From assembly GCF_000827885.1 (NCBI RefSeq), contig NZ_JTKH01000021.1:186001-250000 (forward strand): a stretch of DNA of 64,000 bases, written 5' to 3'. Under the pieces are notes generated by a model, which was not told the origin of the DNA, did no database searches, and saw only the letters and a list, made by a program, of their open reading frames with translations. Below, piece after piece: positions 8,986-17,370 of this stretch. The stretch is from Vibrio renipiscarius (GTDB lineage Bacteria > Pseudomonadota > Gammaproteobacteria > Enterobacterales > Vibrionaceae). Position numbers and translations under genes: made by a program. How positions within the stretch are numbered: position 1 is the first letter of the stretch; the number at the start of each line of letters is the position of its first letter.

Positions 8986-9957
8986 ATGGATTTTAAAGCT
9001 ATCCAAACGCTTACTGCCACTGACATGGCAAAAGTGAATGAAACAATTCAAGCCCAGCTAAACTCTGATGTATCCCTGATTAACCAACTAGGTTTCTACA
9101 TTGTCAGTGGTGGCGGCAAACGCATACGCCCACTTCTCGCGGTTTTAACTGCTCGAGCTTTAGGCTATCAGGGTGAAGCGCATACAACTTCTGCAGCCTT
9201 TATCGAGTTCATCCATACGGCAACTTTATTGCACGATGACGTGGTGGACGAGTCCGATATGCGCCGTGGTAAAGCCACCGCAAACGCCGCTTTTGGTAAC
9301 GCAGCAAGTGTCTTAGTTGGCGATTTTATCTACACCCGCTCATTCCAGATGATGACCGAACTCGGCTCATTAAAAATCCTCAAATTAATGAGTGATGCAG
9401 TGAACGTAATTGCGGAAGGTGAAGTTCTACAATTGATGAACTGCAACAACCCAGATACCACTGAAGAAAGCTACATGCAGGTCATCTACTCGAAGACCGC
9501 TCGCTTGTTTGAAGCGGCAACTCAAATTGGCGCAATCTTGACCGATTCACCGATTGAGGTTGAGCAAGCATTACAAAACTACGGGAAATATCTTGGCACC
9601 GCCTTCCAGCTCATCGACGATGTGATGGATTACACCTCTGATGGTGAAGATATGGGCAAAAATGTTGGGGATGACCTTGCAGAAGGCAAACCAACCTTGC
9701 CATTACTGTACGCGATGCGCCACGGCAACGAAGCGCAAGCGGCGATGATCCGTGAAGCGATCGAAAAATCGAACGGCATGGATCGTTTGAATGACATTCT
9801 CGCGGCAATGGATCAAACAGGATCTTTAGAGTACACCCGTCAAAAAGCCAACGAAGAAGCGGACAAAGCGATTGCTGAATTATCGATCCTACCAGAATCT
9901 GAATATAAGCAAGCATTGATCACACTGGCCCATTTATCGGTTAACCGTACCAAATAG
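8986..9957 (+). CDS. ispB: Octaprenyl diphosphate synthase IspB
   Basis: Trans-prenyltransferase that makes the C40 side chain of ubiquinone and menaquinone from FPP and IPP. Both aspartate-rich motifs are visible: FARM as LLHDDVVDESDMRRG (about 80-94) and SARM as LIDDVMDYT (about 205-213), together with GGGKRIRPLL near residue 42. I chose the ATG at 8986 (MDFKAIQTLTATDMAKVNE, 323 aa), which matches the E. coli N-terminus. The frame is open further upstream to an ATG at 8920, but that extension has no family similarity. It is divergent from rplU. Confidence 0.96.
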   Translation: MDFKAIQTLTATDMAKVNETIQAQLNSDVSLINQLGFYIVSGGGKRIRPLLAVLTARALGYQGEAHTTSAAFIEFIHTATLLHDDVVDESDMRRGKATANAAFGNAASVLVGDFIYTRSFQMMTELGSLKILKLMSDAVNVIAEGEVLQLMNCNNPDTTEESYMQVIYSKTARLFEAATQIGAILTDSPIEVEQALQNYGKYLGTAFQLIDDVMDYTSDGEDMGKNVGDDLAEGKPTLPLLYAMRHGNEAQAAMIREAIEKSNGMDRLNDILAAMDQTGSLEYTRQKANEEADKAIAELSILPESEYKQALITLAHLSVNRTK

Positions 9958-9980
9958 CCTTCGAGACTCTCGATATAAAT

Positions 9981-10010
9981 GAAAAGGCAAGCTAACGCTT
10001 GCCTTTTCTC
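9981..10010. terminator. Terminator downstream of ispB
   Basis: aaaggcaagc / gcttgccttt arms with a 4-base loop, followed by tctc, and an A-rich left side. It serves ispB (+) and, on the other strand, the small gene at 10061-10252. Confidence 0.85.
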
Positions 10011-10054
10011 TATATTAGCTTCACAGAGCCAATCACTAAACGTAAAGCACAGGT

Positions 10055-10070
10055 GTATTACTAGTAATAC
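10055..10070. repeat. 16-bp perfect palindrome at the end of the small gene
   Basis: gtattactagtaatac reads the same on both strands and contains the TAG stop of the small gene on the minus strand. No known binding site is recognised. Confidence 0.5.
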
Positions 10071-10252
10071 TGATCGCACCCTTGATGTAATTGGGGTTCT
10101 TCCGCAATATCTTCGCTATTTAAAGCGGATTGCTCTTCGCTATGCTGGCTTTCTACTAATACTGATTGCATTTCTTTATCAACCACAAGGACGCGACTCA
10201 CACCAAATTCACTTTCTAGTGGCATTCCTTTATAAAGTCTCTCGATATCCAT
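10061..10252 (-). CDS. Small hypothetical protein between ispB and mdh
   Basis: A 63-residue acidic, soluble-looking product starting MDIERLYKGMPLESEFGVSRVLVVDKEMQ and rich in Glu, Ser and Gln towards the end. I did not recognise a family. Support for it being real: the ATG at 10252 has a strong Shine-Dalgarno (agagagga) at good spacing, and it fills the gap between ispB and mdh, where I recall a small unnamed gene in V. cholerae. A 12-codon upstream in-frame extension is possible but lacks a better ribosome site. The stop codon lies inside a perfect 16-bp palindrome (10055-10070), and it ends towards the ispB terminator. Confidence 0.6.
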   Translation of the reverse strand: MDIERLYKGMPLESEFGVSRVLVVDKEMQSVLVESQHSEEQSALNSEDIAEEPQLHQGCDQYY

Positions 10253-10334
10253 ACGATCCTCTCTTATAACGCATACACCAATGCCCAAAGAATTTTGTTG
10301 TCGCCATAGTTACGCAGCGCCAAAGATAAAGATC

Positions 10335-10363
10335 AAAAAAAAGCCGATCAAATGATCGACTTT
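10335..10363 (-). terminator. Intrinsic terminator of mdh
   Basis: On the minus strand gtcgatca / tgatcggc (one mismatch) with a short loop is followed by TTTTTTTT. It lies about 80 bp beyond the mdh stop. Confidence 0.85.
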
Positions 10364-10443
10364 ATTCTCATCAAGATCAGTCCGTGTTCAGCAAAAATGA
10401 TCAAAGACTTATTTTGATTGATACGGTAGAGAGCGAACTCGCG

Positions 10444-11379
10444 TTATTTTACAAAATCAACGCCAACGTCAATATCACCGTTCAACGTTTCAAGCATGCC
10501 ATCAAGGGCTGCTTTTTCGTAATCACTTAGTACACCGTAGCTTAGTACTTCTTCAACACCCTCTTTACCCAGTTTCACTGGTTGTGCGAAGAACGTTGCG
10601 TGTTCACTGCCACCATCAACGTAAGCACACTCGACGACGCCTTCATCGCCTTGCAATGCTTTTACAAGTGAAAGACCAAAACGACATGCCGCTTGACCCA
10701 TCGACAGCGTTGCCGATCCACCACCCGCTTTTGCTTCTACGACTTCTGTACCCGCATTTTGAATGCGCTTCGTTAATGCCTCAACTTCTTCTGCCGTAAA
10801 CTCAACACCTTCTACTTGAGAAAGAAGCGGAAGGATTGTCACACCAGAGTGGCCACCAATCACAGGAACGCGAATATCGCTTGGATCTTTGTCTTTCAAC
10901 TCAGCCACAAACGTTTCTGAACGAATGACATCCAGCGTTGTGACACCAAACAATTTACGTTTGTCGTAAACCCCTGCGTTTTTCAACACTTCAGCGGCAA
11001 TTGGCACTGTCGTGTTCACTGGATTCGTGATGATACCGATACACGCTTTAGGACAAACCACCGCAATTTTTTCTGCCAACGCTTTTACAATACCCGCATT
11101 AACATTAAATAGATCCGCACGATCCATACCTGGTTTGCGCGCCACGCCTGCAGAAATAAGAACCACATCCGCGCCTTCTAGCGCTGGTGTTGGATCTTCA
11201 CCAGCATAGCCTTTGATCGAAACAGGCGTAGGGATATGGCTAAGATCAGCGGCCACACCAGGGGTTACCGGTGCAATATCATAAAGGGCTAAATCTGAAC
11301 CCGCAGGTAGACGATTTTTGAGTAGTAAAGCTAACGCTTGTCCGATGCCTCCAGCGGCGCCAATAACGGCTACTTTCAT
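10444..11379 (-). CDS. mdh: Malate dehydrogenase (NAD-dependent)
   Basis: Interconverts malate and oxaloacetate in the TCA cycle. 311 aa, of the short enterobacterial/mitochondrial type. NAD-binding [21 protein letters not shown] (1-21), substrate-binding arginines in [14 protein letters not shown] (about 80-90), the catalytic region with SETFVAELK and the active-site His in [17 protein letters not shown] (about 177). Start ATG 11379 with Shine-Dalgarno aaggag. It is divergent from argR, the conserved arrangement in this group. Confidence 0.99.
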   Translation of the reverse strand: MKVAVIGAAGGIGQALALLLKNRLPAGSDLALYDIAPVTPGVAADLSHIPTPVSIKGYAGEDPTPALEGADVVLISAGVARKPGMDRADLFNVNAGIVKALAEKIAVVCPKACIGIITNPVNTTVPIAAEVLKNAGVYDKRKLFGVTTLDVIRSETFVAELKDKDPSDIRVPVIGGHSGVTILPLLSQVEGVEFTAEEVEALTKRIQNAGTEVVEAKAGGGSATLSMGQAACRFGLSLVKALQGDEGVVECAYVDGGSEHATFFAQPVKLGKEGVEEVLSYGVLSDYEKAALDGMLETLNGDIDVGVDFVK

Positions 11380-11708
11380 CGTAGTTCTCCTTGAGAAATC
11401 TCTCTTTATAAATTAGTAGGGTAGTTTCTAGTTATATCTATAATTCAAGCTATAGCAACTCAACTCTGATTACAATTATATAACGTCAGCTTTGCGAGGT
11501 TGCGCACCTCGCATTTGACGTGCTACATAATAGGGCAATATTAACATATTAAACCCCTTATATGACAAGGATTTAGATAACCAAACTATCAAAAAGAAAC
11601 CGGCATTTAGGCAGGGTTAATACGACATATTTTAAGCTCTTTACTGGCGAAAATTGCATAGATATGCGAGACTATTCACTTGATTATGTGACGAAAAGAA
11701 AGAGAACC
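11380..11708. other. Divergent mdh-argR intergenic region (329 bp)
   Basis: AT-rich spacer that must contain both promoters. A partial ARG-box-like dyad (ttgcatagatatgcga, around 11654-11669) lies near argR, but only about 10 of 14 consensus core positions fit. I do not call a definite operator. Confidence 0.5.
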
Positions 11709-12179
11709 ATGCGTCATTCAGAAAAACAAGATAACCTCGTACGTGCTTTCAAAGCCCTTTTAAAAGAAGAGCGATTCGGCTCACAAGGCGATATTGTCGA
11801 AGCATTAAAAAGTGAAGGCTTTGAAAATATTAACCAATCTAAAGTGTCACGCATGTTGACTAAGTTTGGTGCCGTAAGAACACGTAATGCAAAAATGGAA
11901 ATGGTTTACTGCTTACCTGCCGAATTTGGTGTCCCAACGGTTTCGAGTTCGCTTCGTGAATTAGTCCTCGATATTGATCACAACGCAGCGCTCGTCGTGA
12001 TTCACACCGGCCCTGGCGCTGCACAACTGATTGCGCGTTTGCTTGATTCATTAGGTAAAGCTGAAGGCATTCTTGGCGTTGTTGCGGGCGATGATACGAT
12101 TTTCATTACACCGACAGCCAATATTACGACAGAGCAGTTATTTAACTCAGTATGCCAACTCTTTGAGTACGCAGGTTAA
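11709..12179 (+). CDS. argR: Arginine repressor ArgR
   Basis: Arginine-responsive hexameric repressor/activator of arginine biosynthesis and uptake genes. 156 aa, nearly collinear with E. coli ArgR. Winged-helix DNA-binding domain 1-70 ([38 protein letters not shown]), and C-terminal oligomerisation/arginine-binding domain with [25 protein letters not shown] and GDDTIF. I chose the ATG at 11709 ([11 protein letters not shown]) over the upstream frame start at 11664 because it matches the family length. Arginine deiminase, 7 kb away, is a plausible target in this window. Confidence 0.98.
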   Translation: MRHSEKQDNLVRAFKALLKEERFGSQGDIVEALKSEGFENINQSKVSRMLTKFGAVRTRNAKMEMVYCLPAEFGVPTVSSSLRELVLDIDHNAALVVIHTGPGAAQLIARLLDSLGKAEGILGVVAGDDTIFITPTANITTEQLFNSVCQLFEYAG

Positions 12180-12511
12180 ACCGTCGAGACATCTTAACTC
12201 GTGTAAATCACACTGTGTCCTGCAGTGTGATTTAGTTCACATCTTTACGAAAACCCCTCCCCTCCTATCTAAACCAAGTAAACAACTGATATAAAAGAAT
12301 TTTAATTAAAATAGCATGGCCTTAATACCAATGGAGATGTAGCAAATGTCGCTATTTTATTTAACATTCCTGTAATTATCTGCGGTTTTTTTGGTATTAT
12401 TCAGCCACTTTTCTATCAAATTGCATGGAGAAGATGCCGTTTATAAATAGGAAATTCTCAAAGCAACTACACTTGCAATGGGACAAATAATGAATAAAGG
12501 AAGGAAAATTC
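12180..12511 (+). other. argR-TRAP intergenic region (332 bp)
   Basis: Holds the argR terminator at its left end and an AT-rich stretch (12290-12420), presumably with the TRAP operon promoter. I could not assign -35/-10 boxes confidently. No further ORF with a ribosome site was seen. Confidence 0.5.
12205..12233 (+). terminator. Probable terminator of argR
   Basis: aaatcacactg / cagtgtgattt, perfect 11-bp arms with a 7-base loop, 25 bp after the argR stop. It is followed only by tagttc, so it relies on the stem-encoded T-tract. Confidence 0.65.
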
Positions 12512-13477
12512 ATGGCATTGAACAAACTGATTAAAGCGGGTGCGATAGCAGCGGCTGTAATGGGTGCTGGCGCAGTGAACGCGCAAGAATTTATTACTAT
12601 CGGTACAGGTTCTGTTACCGGTGTTTACTACCCAACCGGCGGCGCAATTTGTAAATTAGTGAATAAAGGTCGCAAAGACCACAATATCCGTTGTTCTGTT
12701 GAATCAACGGGCGGTTCTATTTACAACGTGAATACGATTCGTGCTGGCGAACTCGATTTCGGTATTGTTCAATCCGATTGGCAGTATCATGGTTATAACG
12801 GCACGAGCAAATTCGAAGCGCAAGGTCCTTATAACAACTTACGCGCCATGTTCTCGCTACATACCGAACCTTTCAATATCATTGCACGTAGCGATGCAGG
12901 CATCGAAAGCGTTGAAGACCTTGCAGGTAAGCGCGTCAACATTGGTAACCCAGGCTCTGGTGACAGAGCAACGATGGGTGTGGTGATGGACGCAATGGGT
13001 TGGACGAACGACAGCTTCAAACTCGCCTCTGAACTAAAAGGATCAGAGCGCTCTCAAGCCCTTTGTGATAACAAGATCGACGCCTTCGTTTATGTCGTTG
13101 GCCATCCAAACGGTTCAATCAAAGAAGCGACAACTTCATGTGACGCTAAATTGATTCCAGCATCCGGTGAAAAGATCGATGCGATCGTAAACGCAAATCC
13201 ATACTACACATTCACGTCGGTTCCAGCAGGCATGTATCGTGGTACGGACAAAGACGTAAATAGCTTTGGTGTAGCCGCAACTATGGTTACCACCGCTGAC
13301 GTATCCGATGAAGTTGCTTACAACGTAGCGAAAGCCGTATTTGAGAACTTTGATACCTTCAAACGTTTACACCCCGCTTTTGCGAACCTGAAAAAAGAAG
13401 ACATGGTGAAAGCCGGTATCTCTATCCCTCTTCATCCAGGTGCCGCTAAATACTACAAAGAAATTGGCCTTCTTTAG
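12512..13477 (+). CDS. TAXI-family TRAP transporter solute-binding protein
   Basis: Periplasmic substrate-binding subunit of a tripartite ATP-independent transporter. 321 aa with a signal peptide (ALNKLIKAGAIAAAVMGAGAVNAQ, cleavage near residue 24). The mature start FITIGTGSVTGVYYPTGGAICKL is the TAXI signature, and RVNIGNPGSGDRATM is a further conserved ligand-binding stretch. It has two Cys in GGAICKL and NIRCSVE. A strong Shine-Dalgarno (aaggaagg) precedes the ATG. The permease follows at 13687, separated by a perfect 12-bp hairpin. The substrate is unknown; TAXI systems often take up dicarboxylates or glutamate-like acids. Confidence 0.93.
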   Translation: MALNKLIKAGAIAAAVMGAGAVNAQEFITIGTGSVTGVYYPTGGAICKLVNKGRKDHNIRCSVESTGGSIYNVNTIRAGELDFGIVQSDWQYHGYNGTSKFEAQGPYNNLRAMFSLHTEPFNIIARSDAGIESVEDLAGKRVNIGNPGSGDRATMGVVMDAMGWTNDSFKLASELKGSERSQALCDNKIDAFVYVVGHPNGSIKEATTSCDAKLIPASGEKIDAIVNANPYYTFTSVPAGMYRGTDKDVNSFGVAATMVTTADVSDEVAYNVAKAVFENFDTFKRLHPAFANLKKEDMVKAGISIPLHPGAAKYYKEIGLL

Positions 13478-13485
13478 TCAGTACT

Positions 13486-13514
13486 AACACAAGGAGGCCT
13501 TGCCTCCTTGTGTT
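13486..13514 (+). other. Intercistronic hairpin between TRAP binding protein and permease
   Basis: Perfect 12-bp arms (aacacaaggagg / cctccttgtgtt) with a 5-base loop, only 9 bp after the stop of the binding protein and not followed by a T-run. It probably protects the upstream mRNA or attenuates transcription, giving more binding protein than permease. Confidence 0.75.
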
Positions 13515-13686
13515 CCTCTAACATCATTCCACAGACGTATTTAGGCTTCTTGTTTAAGCCTTGCCTCTTTATTTAACTGACAAATCAATCAATACGCATT
13601 TTTCACACCTATAACTACACTGTTAAGTGCGAACTCAAGTTCAACATTCGTGATGAATTGAACTCGATATAATAAGGATAAGGTGC

Positions 13687-16266
13687 ATGACGCAGACAAA
13701 AAAACCATCGCAAGATGTGCAGGAGATGGTCGCGCAATCTGATACAGGTGCACGATCACCTTCAGGCATTCCCGGACGTATCTTATGGTTTGTGCCGTTA
13801 TGTTGGTCTTTATTCCAACTTTGGTATGCCTCCCCACTGCCATTTATTTTTAATTTTGGGGTGCTCAATGATACTGAAGCGCGCGCAATTCACCTTACAT
13901 TCGCTATTTTTCTCGCTTTTACCGCCTACCCTGCGTTAAAAGGCTCACCAAGAGATCGAATTCCAGCGTTAGATTGGATCCTTGCTTTAGCCGGCAGTTT
14001 TTCCGCCGCTTATATCTACCTCTTTTATGCTCAATTGGCCGATCGCTCTGGAGCACCGACCTCGCCCGATATTGTGATCTCCGTCGTCGGAATGCTTTTA
14101 CTGCTTGAAGCAACGCGCCGAGCATTAGGTCCCCCCTTAATGGTCGTGGCAGCCGTTTTCTTGTTGTATACCTTTGCTGGCCCTCATATGCCGGACGTTA
14201 TTGCTCATAAAGGCGCGAGCTTAAATAAAGCGATGTCGCATTTATGGCTTACGACCGAAGGGGTCTTTGGTGTCGCGCTAGGGGTATCAACCTCGTTTGT
14301 CTTCTTGTTTGTCTTATTTGGCGCCATGCTCGAGCGCGCTGGCGCAGGCGCATACTTTATTAAAGTCGCGTTCTCGTTACTTGGGCATATGAAAGGGGGG
14401 CCGGCAAAAGCCGCCGTGGTGGCTTCTGGTCTATCTGGCCTGGTGTCAGGTTCATCAATTGCGAACGTTGTGACAACCGGTACTTTTACCATTCCGCTTA
14501 TGAAGCGCGTTGGTTTCCCAGGAACCAAAGCCGGAGCGGTTGAGGTCGCCGCTTCCACTAATGGTCAGCTCACACCGCCTATTATGGGCGCAGCTGCATT
14601 TTTGATGGTGGAATACGTCGGTATTTCTTATGTTGAGGTCATTAAAGCCGCATTACTTCCCGCTCTGATTTCTTATATCGCTTTGATTTACATTGTTCAC
14701 CTTGAAGCGTGTAAAGCGGGCATGGAAGGCTTACCTCGTCGCCACACCCCCACCTTTATACAAAATTTACTCTCTTTTACCGGCACTATCTTAGGGTTGT
14801 GTGTGGTCAGTGTCGCCGTTTACTACGGTGTCGGTTGGACCAAGGATGTATTTGGTGACGCAGCCACACCAATCATGGCGGGCGCTCTGCTTATTGCCTA
14901 TGTGGCACTGTTGCGCGTTTCCGCTAAGTACGCCAAAGAAGGGGATATCGAGATCGATGCTGAGTTAACTGAAGTACCGGATCCTGGCCCTACGATGAAA
15001 TCCGGCTTACATTTCTTACTGCCCATCGTCGTCCTGGTTTGGTGTTTAACGGTAGAGCGCTTCTCTCCAGGTTTGTCGGCCTTTTGGGCAACCGTGTTTA
15101 TGATCTTTATTTTGATCACTCAACGACCACTAAAAGCCATGATGGCAAAAAGCGGTGATATTAGCGAACAGACTAAACAAGGTTTTATCGATCTCGCCGA
15201 AAGCTTGGTCTCTGGGGCGCGCAACATGATCGGCATTGGCGTTGCAACCGCGGCGGCAGGGATTGTCGTTGGCGTGGTTACGCTAACGGGTATCGGCCTT
15301 GTTATGACCGAATTTGTCGAATTTATTTCTGGCGGTAACATCATACTCATGTTGTTGTTTACGGCCGTAATCAGTTTGATCCTTGGTATGGGCTTACCAA
15401 CCACCGCAAATTACATTGTGGTCTCTACTTTGATGGCTCCGGTTATCGTGACGTTAGGTGCGCAGCATGGCCTGATCATTCCATTGATCGCCGTTCATCT
15501 GTTTGTGTTCTACTTTGGTATCCTCGCCGATGATACTCCACCGGTTGGTTTGGCCGCGTTTGCGGCGGCAGCCATCGCAAAATCCGATCCAATACGCACG
15601 GGTATTCAAGGTTTTACCTACGATATCCGGACTGCAATTCTCCCCTTCATGTTTATTTTCAATACCCAACTCCTCATGATGGGAATTGACTCGTGGTGGC
15701 ATCTGGCTCTGACGGTCATATCAGCCATTATTGCGATGTTACTCTTTTCAGCCGCGACGCAGGGATGGTGGCTAACACGAAACAAATGGTGGGAAACCGT
15801 CCTACTACTGGTACTGACCTTCTCATTTTTCCGCCCTGGATTTTGGTGGGATATGATTTACCCGGCCAAAAATATTTCACCTGGCGTTGAGATAGCCGAA
15901 ATCGCGAAATCGCTCAATGTGGGCCAACCAATTGAACTGCGCGTGTCCGGTGAGAACTTAGTGGGTGATTTCATCGAGAAAACCGTCCGCTTGCCATTTG
16001 ATGACGATGCCCTCACAGCGGAAGCGCGTTTAAGTTCTATGGGCCTCATGCTCAATGAATCCGATGGGAAAATGATCGTCGATATGGTTGAGTTCGGTAG
16101 CCCTGCAGAAGCCTCAGGCATTGATTTTGATTGGCAGATCGATTGGGTTATTCAAGATGCTGAAAGACCAATGAAAGAATGGGTATTTGTTCCTTGTATC
16201 TTCATCGTTCTATTGATGGGAGCAAACCAAAAACGTCGTATTCGCCAGCAGGCACTGACGGCCTAA
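13687..16266 (+). CDS. TRAP transporter permease, fused 4TM/12TM with C-terminal DUF3394-type domain
   Basis: Large inner-membrane subunit in which the small (DctQ-like) and large (DctM-like) permeases are fused, as usual for TAXI systems. 859 aa. About four helices occur in the first 170 residues. The DctM core has conserved stretches such as MKGGPAKAAVVASGLSGLVSGSS, TNGQLTPPIMGAAAFLMVEY, GMGLPTTANYIVV and ADDTPPVGLAAFAAAAIA. After the last core helix a soluble segment (about 735-835) contains ELRVSGENLVGDFIEKTVRLP and a PDZ-like MVEFGSPAEASGIDFDWQIDWV, then one more helix and a basic tail. This fits the DUF3394 extension described for some fused TRAP permeases. A Shine-Dalgarno (ataagga) precedes ATG 13687. 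Confidence 0.93.
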   Translation: MTQTKKPSQDVQEMVAQSDTGARSPSGIPGRILWFVPLCWSLFQLWYASPLPFIFNFGVLNDTEARAIHLTFAIFLAFTAYPALKGSPRDRIPALDWILALAGSFSAAYIYLFYAQLADRSGAPTSPDIVISVVGMLLLLEATRRALGPPLMVVAAVFLLYTFAGPHMPDVIAHKGASLNKAMSHLWLTTEGVFGVALGVSTSFVFLFVLFGAMLERAGAGAYFIKVAFSLLGHMKGGPAKAAVVASGLSGLVSGSSIANVVTTGTFTIPLMKRVGFPGTKAGAVEVAASTNGQLTPPIMGAAAFLMVEYVGISYVEVIKAALLPALISYIALIYIVHLEACKAGMEGLPRRHTPTFIQNLLSFTGTILGLCVVSVAVYYGVGWTKDVFGDAATPIMAGALLIAYVALLRVSAKYAKEGDIEIDAELTEVPDPGPTMKSGLHFLLPIVVLVWCLTVERFSPGLSAFWATVFMIFILITQRPLKAMMAKSGDISEQTKQGFIDLAESLVSGARNMIGIGVATAAAGIVVGVVTLTGIGLVMTEFVEFISGGNIILMLLFTAVISLILGMGLPTTANYIVVSTLMAPVIVTLGAQHGLIIPLIAVHLFVFYFGILADDTPPVGLAAFAAAAIAKSDPIRTGIQGFTYDIRTAILPFMFIFNTQLLMMGIDSWWHLALTVISAIIAMLLFSAATQGWWLTRNKWWETVLLLVLTFSFFRPGFWWDMIYPAKNISPGVEIAEIAKSLNVGQPIELRVSGENLVGDFIEKTVRLPFDDDALTAEARLSSMGLMLNESDGKMIVDMVEFGSPAEASGIDFDWQIDWVIQDAERPMKEWVFVPCIFIVLLMGANQKRRIRQQALTA

Positions 16267-16309
16267 TCCACTACTAGCCTCAGTTTTGGGGCTTTACAGA
16301 GAAAAGAGA

Positions 16310-16747
16310 ATGTATAAACAGATCCTTGTTCCTGTTGATTTGAATGAAAAAGGCTTCTCAGATCGCGCGGTCGCGATTGCGGTTTGGCATGCACAACACT
16401 CTGGCGCAGAAATCCATCTTTTGAATGTACTACCAGGTATTCACATGTCGATGGTCGCCAGTTACTTCCCGAAAGATGCAGCGCAAAGAATGAAGCAAGA
16501 CGTTCAAACGCAACTGGATGATTTTGCCAAACAACACATTAATGATGCCGCTCCATATCAAGTGCATGTGGCGGAAGGCAAAGCCTACAAAACCATTTTA
16601 CACTACGCCGAAAAACTCGGTAGCGACCTCATTGTGATGCCCAGCCATAAACGATCTAAGTTAGATAAAGCGGTACTTGGCTCCGTCGCAAGTAAAGTCG
16701 TACAAGGTTCTCCAGTGCAGGTCCTCGTGGTAAAACCACAGAACTAA
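16310..16747 (+). CDS. Universal stress protein (UspA family), TRAP-associated
   Basis: 145-residue single-domain Usp with the fold start MYKQILVPVDLNEKGFSDRAV and the ATP-binding signature LIVMPSHKRSKLDKAVLGSVASKVVQGSPVQVLVV (a G-2x-G-9x-G(S/T)-like variant). It lies 43 bp after the permease, so probably in the same transcript. In Halomonas the Usp protein TeaD, encoded with the ectoine TRAP transporter TeaABC, modulates transport; a similar role is an inference here. I chose ATG 16310 over 16286 because the Usp fold begins at MYKQILVPVD and agaaaagaga lies just upstream. Confidence 0.93.
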   Translation: MYKQILVPVDLNEKGFSDRAVAIAVWHAQHSGAEIHLLNVLPGIHMSMVASYFPKDAAQRMKQDVQTQLDDFAKQHINDAAPYQVHVAEGKAYKTILHYAEKLGSDLIVMPSHKRSKLDKAVLGSVASKVVQGSPVQVLVVKPQN

Positions 16748-16767
16748 TTCACAACCCCATGCAAACG

Positions 16768-16803
16768 ATAAAGGCACTCATACGGAGTGCCTTTATCGGT
16801 TTT
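16768..16803 (+). terminator. Terminator after the TRAP operon
   Basis: ataaaggcactc / gagtgcctttat, perfect 12-bp arms with a 5-base loop, then cggtttt. It ends the TRAP-usp transcript. Confidence 0.8.
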
Positions 16804-16891
16804 AACTATCAATAAACTAGATATAAGCGATTTTTCTTTATTCATTATCTGGCTAATAATGACCCCATCATTGAAACCTAAGCTGATAATT

Positions 16892-17296
16892 ATGAAAAAG
16901 ACTCTAACCTTTGCCTCAATTCACTTTACCATCGCATTTACTGTCGCCTATCTACTGACTGGTGATATTTTGATTGGTAGTTTGATTGCAATGATAGAAC
17001 CCAGCGTCAACACCGTCGCTTTCTATTTTCATGAATTGGTTTGGCAGAAATCACCCGCACTACAACGTTTAGCGCAATCGGCTAAAGTCAAAACCACCAG
17101 CTTTGCGGTTATTCACTTTAGTGTCGCTTTTAGTGTTGTGTACATCTTAACGGGTGATGCCTTTGTCGGCGGTGTTATGGCGACCATTGAGCCAACCATC
17201 AACACCTGTGCTTATTACTTCCATGAAAAAGTATGGTTACGCAAACAAGCACAAAACCGAATGTCATCAGCGCAACCTTGGGCGTGTGCTCACTAA
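16892..17296 (+). CDS. DUF2061 membrane protein with two tandem repeats
   Basis: 134 residues with two copies of a roughly 55-residue unit. Unit 1 (1-54): KKTLTFASIHFTIAFTVAYLLTGDILIGS...MIEPSVNTVAFYFHELVW. Unit 2 (66-120): KTTSFAVIHFSVAFSVVYILTGDAFVGG...TIEPTINTCAYYFHEKVW. Each has two hydrophobic helices and the conserved IEPxxNTxxYYxHExxW signature of DUF2061. The function is unknown. I chose ATG 16892 because the DUF begins there; the frame is open upstream to 16787, but that includes the previous terminator region. Confidence 0.88.
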   Translation: MKKTLTFASIHFTIAFTVAYLLTGDILIGSLIAMIEPSVNTVAFYFHELVWQKSPALQRLAQSAKVKTTSFAVIHFSVAFSVVYILTGDAFVGGVMATIEPTINTCAYYFHEKVWLRKQAQNRMSSAQPWACAH

Positions 17297-17370
17297 GTAA
17301 TACGCGACTAACATTAATGCGCCGCTAACAGTAATGCGCCGCATAGCGGCAGTCTCGTCTGACGCTTAAG

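Noticed and set aside
9611..9916. 101-codon minus-strand frame inside ispB
   Set aside because: Lies wholly opposite conserved IspB motifs and shows no protein-like composition.
10331..10402. Second GATC cluster near the mdh terminator
   Set aside because: Five sites in about 70 bp, but two sit in the terminator stem (where an inverted repeat doubles them), so the excess is less informative than upstream of obg.
11654..11685. Tandem ARG boxes before argR
   Set aside because: The first half-site matches about 10 of 14 core positions and the next candidate overlaps it instead of being spaced by 3 bp; not enough for an operator call.
17326..17357. Repeated atgcgccgc and short GC hairpin between DUF2061 and the mannosidase-like gene
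   Set aside because: Probably part of a weak convergent terminator; too short to treat as a repeat element.
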